Assembly (NCBI GenBank): GCA_030374765.1
Contig: JARGXX010000096.1
Span: forward strand, 558,001 to 622,000
Direction of reading: 5' to 3'
DNA length: 64,000 bases
DNA from: Agarophyton chilense
Lineage: Eukaryota > Rhodophyta > Florideophyceae > Gracilariales > Gracilariaceae
This document shows positions 32,712 to 41,440 of this stretch, piece by piece. How positions within the stretch are numbered: position 1 is the first letter of the stretch; the number at the start of each line of letters is the position of its first letter. The notes beneath the pieces are model-generated. The model made no database searches and had not been told where the DNA came from. It worked only from the letters and a program-made list of their open reading frames with translations. The position numbers and the translations under genes are program-made.

Positions 32712-33866
32712 ATGACGGCCCTTGCTTTCTCAATCAGCACAACACCGCTTACCAAGATCAGCCCAGGCTCATCAAAATTCAAAGTCCAACGGAGCTCTCC
32801 GCCACTGCGCCATGTTTCCATCTCGATGCGCGCCTTTTGGGTCCAACCAAAATCAAAGACAGCACTCACTACATCCCTAGAACACAACCTCACGGACTTC
32901 ATCTTCACCGACAAGAAATTCTTCAACGATTGTTCATCTCTAGCCCGTTTCAACTCACTATTTATTCCAGATTCCGGACATTTTGAAAATGGTCTCTATT
33001 CCTGCATAACCTGCGCACAAGACTTGGCCAATCTACTCGAACAAGCTAAAAAGTACAAAACTGTAATCATGGACTCAAGCGATTGGAAAATCATCCCAGC
33101 AGAAAACTTAATAGCCAGTTGTCAACAATCACAAACAGAGATTCTAGCCATTGTGAACTCTACACAAGAGGCAAAGTCAATGTTTGGGATGCTTCAGGTC
33201 GGGGTAGCCGGGTGCATTCTTCGAACCGATAATATTGAGGAAATCATATCATTTGCGAACTTAAAAAGTGAGATGATAGATAAAGTAGGCAGCGCAGCAC
33301 ACAATCTAACGTTCGCAAAGGTATCAAAAATTCGTGCTGTCAACATGGGAGAGCGAGTGTGCATAGATACATGTTCCATGCTAGCTGAGAATGAGGGCAT
33401 GTTGATAGGCTCCTCGTCACAGGCTATGTTCTTGATTCTTTCTGAGGCAGCACAAACAGCTTATGTACCAAGCCGTCCTTTTCGTATCAATGCCGGTGCA
33501 GTACATTCATATTGCATGTTGGCGGGTGGAAAGACAAAATATCTCGCGGAGATTTGTGCAGGTGATGAAGTGATGATAGTGAGCGAATTTGGAAAAAGTA
33601 GTCGGACAGCAGTGGTTGGAAGAGCCAAAATTGAAAGCCGGCCTTTGTTAATGATCGAAGCATTGGTTGAGGGGAATGAAAAGAACAAATGTACATTGTT
33701 CGTTCAAAATGCGGAGACAGTTAGACTGGCTGTCGTAAACGAGCATGGAAATGGAAATATGCAAAGTGTGAGCACGTTGCAAGTGGGAACAAGACTGTTA
33801 TTAAAGAGCGATAAGAAAGCACGACATGTAGGACTGGCAATAGAAGAAGACATAATCGAAAAGTAA
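32712..33866 (+). CDS. 3-dehydroquinate synthase II (AroB'), plastid-targeted, 384 aa
   Basis: Member of the DHQ synthase II family (PF01959), known in archaea, where it oxidatively deaminates and cyclises an amino sugar acid to 3-dehydroquinate for aromatic amino-acid synthesis; plants and algae carry homologues of uncertain role. Recognisable blocks are MRAFWVQPKSK (domain start, about residue 39), VGVAGCILRTD, VRAVNMGERVCIDTC-like (here IRAVNMGERVCIDTCSM), EGMLIGSSSQAMFLILSE, YVPSRPFRINAGAVHSY and GGKTKYLAEICAGDEVM. The first about 38 residues are rich in Ser/Thr/Lys without acids, a likely transit peptide. Length matches archaeal proteins (about 340-360) plus that extension. Intronless; convergent with the repeat protein, stops 54 bp apart. 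Whether it makes dehydroquinate or another plastid compound is open. Confidence 0.85.
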   Translation: MTALAFSISTTPLTKISPGSSKFKVQRSSPPLRHVSISMRAFWVQPKSKTALTTSLEHNLTDFIFTDKKFFNDCSSLARFNSLFIPDSGHFENGLYSCITCAQDLANLLEQAKKYKTVIMDSSDWKIIPAENLIASCQQSQTEILAIVNSTQEAKSMFGMLQVGVAGCILRTDNIEEIISFANLKSEMIDKVGSAAHNLTFAKVSKIRAVNMGERVCIDTCSMLAENEGMLIGSSSQAMFLILSEAAQTAYVPSRPFRINAGAVHSYCMLAGGKTKYLAEICAGDEVMIVSEFGKSSRTAVVGRAKIESRPLLMIEALVEGNEKNKCTLFVQNAETVRLAVVNEHGNGNMQSVSTLQVGTRLLLKSDKKARHVGLAIEEDIIEK

Positions 33867-33920
33867 ACAAGCCGCGACACAGCAAAAAGTACAAACAGAC
33901 CACTTTTGAAGAAAACGCGG

Positions 33921-34898
33921 TTAGACTTTTGCACTTGGCGGATCAGGATTCCATTCATCATCATCATCCCATCCAGCGTTCCATCCATCAGCATCGGAAG
34001 AACTCTGAGCAGAAACATTGAAGTGTTGAGCGTCAGAACGCACGCGTCTGTAAGCATGACTCGCAAGTTGTGCGGGTGACAAAGAGTTGTTCGATGATTT
34101 TGACCAAACGAGAAATGCTGCGACAATTACCGTTGCAATAGTACCCACAATTCCAACGGTGGACACAGAAGGATTGAATGATGGTTGTATTGGTTCTTTA
34201 GAAAGCGATTGATTGAGAGGTGACGAGTCTTGCTGAACTGCTTGAGCTTGTGGTGGTTGCTCGAGCCCTGCGTTATTGGTGCTCTTTGCTTTTTGTTCGG
34301 GTTCGACATCAGTTTGACGCGGATCACCCTGTTGTTCCTCGCTTTGCGGCGCCTTGCTTTGTTGCGACTCGCTTTGCTGCGGCTCGCTTTGCTTCGGGTC
34401 GCTTTGCTTCGGGTCACTTAGCTGCGGCTCGATATGCTGCGGCTCCCTTTGCTGTAGCTCGCTCTTTTGCGGCTCGCTTTTTGGCGGTTCGCTCAGTTGC
34501 GTCTCGCTTTTTTGCGGCTCGCTCTGCTGCGGTGGGTCACTACGCGGTGTCTCACTGTGCTTCGGGTCGCTTTTCTGCGTCTCGTTCATTTGAGTCTGAC
34601 CCTGCTGCGGCTCGCTCGGCTGTGCTTCACTCTGCGAAGTTTCGCCGTGCCCAATCTCCTTTGCGCCTGGAGAAGCGCCAATGTGGACAACATCCGGCAT
34701 TTTCGACAAGGCGCTATCGCCCAACCGCTGACGGCCAGCCCTTTGAGCAACAAGAACAACAAAAGCGACATGATGAGCATGTCGCCTTCTAGAAAGCGCC
34801 TCTTCGACTGACACGTGATGCGGTGTCAATGGAACGGGGACGCTTTCCGCAACAATGAGGGAGAGAAGGAACGTGACGCACAATAAGGTGGGCGACAT
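33921..34898 (-). CDS. Ser-Glu-Pro-Gln repeat type I membrane protein, 325 aa
   Basis: ATG 34898 starts a signal peptide (MSPTLLCVTFLLSLIVAES). Residues about 85-205 are a run of degenerate 5-residue units of the form QxSEP or KSDP (SEPQKSETQLSEPPKSEPQK), extended, hydrophilic and unstructured. One membrane helix follows near residues 247-265 (TVGIVGTIATVIVAAFLVW), then a 56-residue tail ending in an acidic Trp-rich patch (NAGWDDDDEWNPDPPSAK). The layout is that of a type I surface or secretory protein with a stalk-like luminal part; the tail might bind a cytosolic partner. No family recognised. An upstream in-frame extension to 35045 lacks a signal and is not preferred. Repeat number probably varies between strains. 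Coding orientation is supported by the signal peptide and membrane helix. Confidence 0.6.
   Translation of the reverse strand: MSPTLLCVTFLLSLIVAESVPVPLTPHHVSVEEALSRRRHAHHVAFVVLVAQRAGRQRLGDSALSKMPDVVHIGASPGAKEIGHGETSQSEAQPSEPQQGQTQMNETQKSDPKHSETPRSDPPQQSEPQKSETQLSEPPKSEPQKSELQQREPQHIEPQLSDPKQSDPKQSEPQQSESQQSKAPQSEEQQGDPRQTDVEPEQKAKSTNNAGLEQPPQAQAVQQDSSPLNQSLSKEPIQPSFNPSVSTVGIVGTIATVIVAAFLVWSKSSNNSLSPAQLASHAYRRVRSDAQHFNVSAQSSSDADGWNAGWDDDDEWNPDPPSAKV
34340..34640 (-). repeat. 15-bp degenerate coding repeat
   Basis: Some twenty degenerate 15-bp units with the plus-strand core GGCTCGCTTTGCTGC, read on the minus strand as Ser-Glu-Pro-Gln type pentapeptides of the repeat membrane protein. It leaves all six frames unusually open here. 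Confidence 0.8.
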
Positions 34899-35293
34899 GC
34901 TTGGCCGAAGGAAGGTAGGGTGGGGAAAAGGAAGAGAAGGGAGGTTTCGGAGAGAGAGATCGGTGCTGTTGAGCTTGCGGAAGAAGAATTGCTGGAGGAC
35001 GGCCCGACGCAAGCTTACGATGCTCTCTACTGCGCTACTGCACACCAGCTGCGACGATTTGCGAGTTTTAAATCACATTGGCTGAAACGCTTTCCGAATT
35101 TAAGCACCAACGCTGTCCACGTGAAAAAGCAGCGTCACCCATCGTATGAATTGCACCTCAGACCAACTACATAAATCAGCATTGAAGCCAGATGTCCACA
35201 AGACTTCATGCAACTCTTTAATTCTCGAGACATAGAATACCTACGGTAATGCAAAGATAGATTGACGGAGACATGTCTAATGTATGCCAAGCT
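34899..35293. other. Intergenic, no gene recognised
   Basis: Between two minus-strand genes: promoter side of the repeat protein and 3' side of PEP carboxylase. Short plus-strand frames appear to be chance. Confidence 0.5.
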
Positions 35294-38176
35294 TTAACCA
35301 GTATTCTGAAGAGCCGATGACAATCCTTTCATCGAAATAATTAAAGCATCAACTAAAGCCGCCGCCTCCTCCGCATTCACGTCTTCCTTGACGACACCCT
35401 TAACAGTAATTCCTCTCCACCTCTTGAGCAACTCAACTTGAGCAAGGTTCATCGGAGTAAGCCATTCTCTACGCGTATCAATAGCTCTCTGCTGCACCCG
35501 ATCCTTGTCTAAAAGCTGTTGCTCTCCAGCCACCTTTAAAACTAAGTCGATAGTCTCCACCAAAAGTCCGCGCAACATGACACCAAATTGCTTCTGTTCC
35601 TCATCCGCAACCAACACATTATCATACCGACTCGAGATATGCGGGTCAGCCTTGGCCAGAACCATTTCTATCAGATCAAAGAACGATCTGAAAAATGGCC
35701 ACTTCTCATACATTTCTCGCAATAAAGTTGTGCCATTCTCCGTCTTCATCCCTGCTTGCAGCGCAGATCCAAGCCCCAACCAAACCGGCAAATGCAGTCT
35801 GGTCTGGGTCCAAGCAAACACCCAAGGAATAGCCCGCAAAGTTTCTACACCACCTTCCTTACGTTTCTGTGGTCTCGAACCGATATTAAGCAAACCAAGT
35901 TCTTGCTCTGGAGTAGCCGAACGGAAGTACTGAACAAATCGATCGTCACCGTGAACAATCTCACGATACTTGGCGCAGGAAATCTCAGACATCATATCAA
36001 GAACTTCACGATACTCCTTCTTGACTGGCACAGGATCGTTAAGGTCCGCCTTCAACACAGCTGTCGTGTAAACTTCTAACGTCTTCCGCGCCAACGCAGG
36101 CAAACCAAAGTCCTGCTCCATAACCTCACCCTGAATGGTTACTCTCAAATACTTGTTAACCGTGCGAGGCGGCTGCGACAAAATGGCCAGATGCTGCGGA
36201 CCTCCTCCACGGCCAACAGTACCTCCACGGCCATGGAAGAATCGAAGAGTGACACCATGCTTTTCAGCGCATTCTACCATTCTTTCCTGGGCCTTGTACA
36301 GTTCCCATGCCGATGTCAGCCGACCACCGTCCTTGCCACTGTCCGAATATCCAATCATGACTTCCTGGACTGAATCAAAGCGGGTTCGCAGATGTTCTCG
36401 ATACCACTTGTTTTCAAATAAGGTACTTAGTACCATAGTAGAGTTTTGTAGAGCGTAAATTGTCTCAAGAAGCGGCACAACTCGCAACGAGTTAGTCCCA
36501 CCGTCTACAGAACATTCTCTTTGTAAAACTTCCACAGCAAGCACATCCGACGGTCGCATGCACATGGATATGATGTATGCCCCCAAAGCCTCGGAGCCGA
36601 TCTCAGAAATGGTTTCAAAAGTGTCCAGCACGTTCTTGGTCTTACCGGTGGCTGGGTTGTTCCTCGGTATCAGAGGACGTTTAGCCTCTAGCACATCGGT
36701 GAGGAACTTGAGTCGTTCTTCCTCTTTGAGATCCTCATATTTATCCATGCCGAGGTAGTCAGTGATCACCGACAAAGCGTTGGAATGTTCGTCAGCCTCC
36801 TGACGAATATCGAGTTTCACCAACGTGAGACCGAAGATGTTCACCCGGCGAATGAGGTCCTTGAGCTTTCCCTCGGCAAGAATCTGATCCCCTGTTTCAA
36901 CCAGGGAGCGATACATGATTAACAGAGGCTCCAGCAGTTCATCCTTCGTGGTATATACAGGAGTGGCAGGATCCACTGCGGGCGGAATCTGATTTGCCAA
37001 AAGAGCTTCACAATGCTCCCGAGTATAAGTCATACGGTCACGAATGTGGTAAAAGCATACACGGAATGGTTCAGTTGGAGGCACGTGATTCCAAAACTCT
37101 TTGTAGCGAATCTTGTTGGGAATGTAATGACCAGGCTTCTTCTTTCGTGCGTTCTCGACAAAGGTATCAATCTTCTTGTTATATTCGAGCAATTCTTCGG
37201 AGCCATAGTGCAAAGAAAGATCGAATAGGAGAGCCTCAATCTCATTAAGATACATGCACGCGGCCCTGTAGCGATTAATGGCAACCACTTCCCGAGTTAC
37301 AGCTGAGGTGACAAAGGGGTTGCCATCACGGTCTCCACCAGCCCATGATCCAAATAGAAACGGTGTGGCGTCGAGTGGAAGAGGTTCAAGTCCTCTCGAA
37401 GTCAAGTAACGATCCATCTGAGACATATAAGCCGGGGTTGCATCCCACACAGTGTCCTCGATGACATGAATGATGTTACGAGCCTCATCCTCGGGCTTGG
37501 GCTTGGAGCGACGAACCTCATCCGTTCGCCACAGGCCAAGAAGACAAGATTTGAGCCTCATCTCATTATCCTTCTTCTCAAGCGGAGTAAGATATTGGTC
37601 ATGATTTGCTTCTATACACCTGGCGATTTCATGAAGTTTTGCAAGCAGTGACCGACGAACCGCCTGAGTGGGATGTGCAGTTAGAACCATTTCAACTGTT
37701 TGAGTGGCAAGTTGATCGCGAATTTCCTGTAGTGACTTGCCTTTATCCTCCATTTCTTCTACGATCTCATGCAAAAAGAAGTGAGTCAGGAGTGAAGACT
37801 CTCCCCTTTCAAATGCTCGACGCCGACGAATACGATGCACATGTTCCGCCAAATTTGCCAAGTTGCACATGTTAGAAAACAACGATCCCACAACGATGAG
37901 TTGCGAAGTATCCAGGTTCTCAATAAGATTGGCAAGATCATTGAACGAAGCATCATCCTTGAACGAAGAATCATAAATTTTGGCTAGGCTCCGAACCTTC
38001 TCCAGGATGGCCATGTTCTGAGCAGGGAGCTTGAGCTCAATAAGAGCCAAAAGTGTGTCGCATACATAGTTGACGTCCTGCTGCAACGGGGATGCGAAGT
38101 CAACAGAATCGATTCGACTGGCCTTAGTGAGCGGGTTGGCAACCCCCTGCATGGGAAGTGGCATGGCTCCTACCAT
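35294..38176 (-). CDS. PPC: Phosphoenolpyruvate carboxylase, plant type, 960 aa
   Basis: Adds bicarbonate to phosphoenolpyruvate to give oxaloacetate, refilling the citric acid cycle and feeding carbon and nitrogen metabolism in the cytosol. All active-site blocks are present: VLTAHPTQAVRRSLL with the catalytic His near residue 168, FGSWAGGDRDGNP, GYSDSGKDGGRLTSAWELYK, FFHGRGGTVGRGGGP, GSRPQKRKEG and the C-terminal QNTG typical of plant-type enzymes. Length fits the family (about 950-970). First ATG is 38176; two further Met codons at 38164 and 38152 are possible starts. The N-terminus (KASRIDSVDFASPLQQDV) lacks the plant phosphorylation motif with SIDAQLR, so control by PEPC kinase is doubtful. 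A TATAAAA lies 108 bp upstream. Intronless. Confidence 0.95.
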   Translation of the reverse strand: MVGAMPLPMQGVANPLTKASRIDSVDFASPLQQDVNYVCDTLLALIELKLPAQNMAILEKVRSLAKIYDSSFKDDASFNDLANLIENLDTSQLIVVGSLFSNMCNLANLAEHVHRIRRRRAFERGESSLLTHFFLHEIVEEMEDKGKSLQEIRDQLATQTVEMVLTAHPTQAVRRSLLAKLHEIARCIEANHDQYLTPLEKKDNEMRLKSCLLGLWRTDEVRRSKPKPEDEARNIIHVIEDTVWDATPAYMSQMDRYLTSRGLEPLPLDATPFLFGSWAGGDRDGNPFVTSAVTREVVAINRYRAACMYLNEIEALLFDLSLHYGSEELLEYNKKIDTFVENARKKKPGHYIPNKIRYKEFWNHVPPTEPFRVCFYHIRDRMTYTREHCEALLANQIPPAVDPATPVYTTKDELLEPLLIMYRSLVETGDQILAEGKLKDLIRRVNIFGLTLVKLDIRQEADEHSNALSVITDYLGMDKYEDLKEEERLKFLTDVLEAKRPLIPRNNPATGKTKNVLDTFETISEIGSEALGAYIISMCMRPSDVLAVEVLQRECSVDGGTNSLRVVPLLETIYALQNSTMVLSTLFENKWYREHLRTRFDSVQEVMIGYSDSGKDGGRLTSAWELYKAQERMVECAEKHGVTLRFFHGRGGTVGRGGGPQHLAILSQPPRTVNKYLRVTIQGEVMEQDFGLPALARKTLEVYTTAVLKADLNDPVPVKKEYREVLDMMSEISCAKYREIVHGDDRFVQYFRSATPEQELGLLNIGSRPQKRKEGGVETLRAIPWVFAWTQTRLHLPVWLGLGSALQAGMKTENGTTLLREMYEKWPFFRSFFDLIEMVLAKADPHISSRYDNVLVADEEQKQFGVMLRGLLVETIDLVLKVAGEQQLLDKDRVQQRAIDTRREWLTPMNLAQVELLKRWRGITVKGVVKEDVNAEEAAALVDALIISMKGLSSALQNTG

Positions 38177-38932
38177 AACGGGCAATAAGAAAATTGAGAG
38201 CACGACAAAACTGAGTCAGCAATACTCAACGGAAGATCGCACCGCCCTTGGGCATGGGAGGCGATACAGAATAACAAGTGGGGTTTTATAGCGAAAGAAG
38301 CGCTTACCTCTACAGATAAGAGACACTGGGTCTCAATGACCCGGAGCTGCAACGGTGGATTCTCGTTCACCCGACGAACGAGATCTCACAATATACTTGG
38401 CAAAGCAATGGGACGTTCGAAAGCCCAGAAACCATCTCGCAGTGAGACTGGCACTCGCTTCGCAATCTGAGCTTGTGGTGGGCCATCGTGCGCTGGCACA
38501 CGTTCATTGGGCAACGCGCTGTAGCACTCAGCTTGTGATTGGCGCGCCGCGAGCGCAGTGAATATGCGCATACATTGCGCCATTCTAGCTAGCTAGCGGG
38601 CCATGCATCGCCTTAGTTTCTTTCCTGTTAGTTGCCACGTCAACCGGGTCTTCTCATCCGCAAATTGATTTGTCTTTTCGAGATAGTTTCGACAGCGACG
38701 CATCTCCTTCCTCGTAGATCTTTCTCACAATGGTAAAGATGTGGATGCGCACCTCTATTGGCCTCGCGGAGCGATTATTCTCTAGATACCGGGCGACACC
38801 TGCAAAATCACTGGATTTCAGTGTTGCGGTCGTTCGTTCTTCATTCCGCACAACAATGTCAACTACGAACGGTATATCTCACGCAGTCTAGAGAACACAG
38901 CTACATATACTACAAATGTTGCCAAACCTAAT
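38177..38932. other. Intergenic between two minus-strand genes
   Basis: Contains the PEP carboxylase promoter (TATA listed separately) and the 3' flank of the membrane orphan. No gene recognised. Confidence 0.5.
38284..38290 (-). promoter_or_regulatory. TATA box of PEP carboxylase
   Basis: TATAAAA on the minus strand, 108 bp before the first ATG at 38176. The same spacing is seen for the secreted orphan at 22 kb. Confidence 0.5.
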
Positions 38933-39958
38933 TCACACAGCGTGTCCGTTGCGCTCCTTAGCAGCAATGTATAGAAAATACGGCCCAAGTGTAGTGACCA
39001 CGAAAATCAAGCCAGCATGCAAAGCGGTCGCACCATCGCCCTCATTGAAGCCAGTAGCCTCAGCATTAATATATGCTAGCTGAACGATTGTGAAGTTTAG
39101 AAAACACAACAAATATATCACTGTCCATAAAACAAAAAACAGCGGAGAGGGGGTGCGTTCCTTCATCGCAAGCTTTACGGCATAACCGCCCCAACATATC
39201 ATGGCAAGACCCGTGACAACTGTGAGAATAGGAAACACCCCAATGTTTGGCGGTGATATGTATGGTGTCGACAGTCTTCCTGTGCCGACGGTTGCGTTTA
39301 TCAGTGCACCTGTAACCAACGTCCAAACTCCGGCTAGTGCTAGATTTGCGTTCCAGAATACTGCTCTCATCTTGTGTCTTGATTTTTGCAAAAGGAAATC
39401 CATTCCGGCTGTTTCTCCGATCAAGCGAGCCATGAACACGAACTGACCACCTTGCAGAGCAAGGCAAAAGTGAAAAGAAGTGAAGATCCCCATCACAATG
39501 ATAAAGCGACTCTGACGCATTGATAATCCACGCATGATAGGTTCCGTCAGGTCAACGGATCGGAAAGATGGCAACACAAATACAAACACGACGAATACAT
39601 AAAGGCCAAGGATAGTTTGAATCATCATGGAAATCTTGATGAGTCTGATGTTGTACTGTCTCAGCATAAACGCCGAACCCGCAATGAACAGACCTAGTAG
39701 GCCGAAGATCACTTCGAACAAACCGCCTAGAAAGGGGATGAATGGCGGCGGTCTACTGCCATTGAACAAGCCTTGTGACGGATTACTACTGACCAGGCGA
39801 ATGGCACCTTCATTGATGACGAAAAGGCTCCATATTGTGAGCAAGGCTGCGGTTTGTAAGATTGCATTATTTGCCCTGCCTCGCGACAAAGGCTTGTGGG
39901 GGCCTTGGTTGAGCAGAGAGCTATCGTATTCATCGGACGTAGTTGAGCCTTTACTCAT
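38933..39958 (-). CDS. Multi-pass membrane orphan A, 341 aa (paralogue of 42967-43977)
   Basis: ATG 39958 gives a short hydrophilic N-terminus (about 35 residues) followed by roughly eight hydrophobic helices. It is clearly homologous over its whole length to the gene at 42967. Shared blocks include WSLFVINEGAIRLVSSNPS, PFLGGLFEVIFGLLG, FHFCLALQGGQFVF, KMRAVFWNANLA, LNFTIVQ, DGATALHAGL and LGPYF. The C-terminus ends in a short basic stretch (KERNGHAV). I recognise no named family; function unknown, perhaps a small transporter or structural membrane protein. The upstream extension of the frame to 40201 has no match in the paralogue, so it is excluded. The two copies are head to head with a C2-domain gene between them. 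Intronless. Confidence 0.7.
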   Translation of the reverse strand: MSKGSTTSDEYDSSLLNQGPHKPLSRGRANNAILQTAALLTIWSLFVINEGAIRLVSSNPSQGLFNGSRPPPFIPFLGGLFEVIFGLLGLFIAGSAFMLRQYNIRLIKISMMIQTILGLYVFVVFVFVLPSFRSVDLTEPIMRGLSMRQSRFIIVMGIFTSFHFCLALQGGQFVFMARLIGETAGMDFLLQKSRHKMRAVFWNANLALAGVWTLVTGALINATVGTGRLSTPYISPPNIGVFPILTVVTGLAMICWGGYAVKLAMKERTPSPLFFVLWTVIYLLCFLNFTIVQLAYINAEATGFNEGDGATALHAGLIFVVTTLGPYFLYIAAKERNGHAV

Positions 39959-41440
39959 GTTGAACGGAGCAAACAACGCGAGAAGGGTGAAGCTGTGAAG
40001 GAAGGGAGAGAGATGGAGTATAGTCTCTAGCCCAGGCCAAAACGTCACCATTCCCTTCATGCATGATGGAGATGGTGGCAGGGAAGGCAGATTTCTCGTG
40101 CGTTGTTGCCCCAGCAAGGGCGGCGGAGAAACTTTCATATGAGGCAGCAACTGCAGAGGAAATGTATGTTTTTGGAGCAAGCTAAATTCCTTGTTGGACA
40201 CAAACTTAATGGCAACGAACTGTGAATGGAAAAGCAGTTGTGCAAATAGCCAGTATCACATTTGACTCACATTTCACAACGGCGCCGTGCATACTGTTAT
40301 GGCACTCCGACGTCACGCCTCTCTAGAGTGCTAGCTAGCTAGTGCAAGCAGCTTTCAACCTCGCGCAGTGACGGCTTTTGCTGCAAGTTTTCTCCCCTTT
40401 CTCTGCCCTGATGTGCGGCACCGCCACACCGCACCTTCCGTCGCTGTCAAGTTTCTCTCCATGTGCCCGTGGAGGCACCGATCGAATTGCTGCGTGACGT
40501 AGAGTGAGTGCTGTATCACGAGAAATCACCCTCTCTTTTCACGATGGCGCAAATAAACGCACGTCTGAAAAGAAATATACCGTTTTCCTCGTGGGCCATG
40601 TACTTTTGCATCTTCGCATAGGCTGCACTAGAAACCATTGACAGAGAGTGGGAGGTACCCAAGGGGGGTTCTCTTTTTCTACTCCACTATCGAGCGCGTT
40701 CTCGAGACTGAACAAGATGAAAATTTTTTGTTTGACATTTGTGTTTTGCGGGTACGCCGGTTGATTTCCAGTACAATTGTGGCAACGCTGGTAACCTTTT
40801 GGGCTTCGGGCTGCTCTCGAGACCACTAACTGTGAACAAAAAATAACGACTGCGCCGGGAATGATGCGAGTCGTGCAATCGGTTTTGTTTAAAAAACAAA
40901 AAAAAAACGACATAGATACAGCACACTACACCATGCGTACGAGATTCGTGAGTCTTTTTCCACATACGGTACCCAATTTGTGCAACATGTTGTCGTCCGT
41001 CGTCGCTCTGTCGAGCACATTCTATCGTTAGTATGCTTCCCCGCCTTTTTCAGAGCGCAATTCATGTAGTCCGCCAACAAAAAATGGCACGTCACACCAG
41101 TAGCAGCATCGACGAAACAAGGTGGCCCGACAAAGCAAGCCGCGTATCACGAATGGCACCAACGAAATAGGCCGTTGTTCATGAGCAACTACGCTTCACA
41201 CGCGCAGATGCATGTGTCTCACGCGGCTCTGTACCCAAAACGCTCATCTCTTTCACTGTTGCCAACGGCTTTGACACAAGCAACGCAGCTTTTGTCGGGA
41301 CTTTTCTAGCAACATCGTCTACCCATTGCGCTGCGCAAAATAAGCTGTGGTTCCGATGCGCCCTCGAACACGTTTTAAAACGAAGCAATTGTGAGCAAGA
41401 GTGCAACAGCAGTAGATACACTGCAAAACAAATAGAAAAC
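39959..41440. other. Intergenic, about 1.5 kb, divergent promoters
   Basis: Separates the minus-strand membrane orphan from the plus-strand C2 gene and must hold both promoters. Frames on both strands here are short or low-complexity and look like chance. No TATA was convincing. Confidence 0.45.

Noticed and set aside
32528-32953. Minus-strand 141-codon frame over the start of DHQ synthase II
   Set aside because: Shadow of the real gene; the plus-strand frame carries the family motifs.
34220-34811. Several long plus-strand frames antisense to the repeat membrane protein
   Set aside because: They arise from the 15-bp repeat, which keeps all frames open. The minus-strand frame has the signal peptide and membrane helix.
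40335-41440. Minus-strand frames in the divergent intergenic region
   Set aside because: No ATG-supported, domain-bearing product; composition like non-coding DNA.
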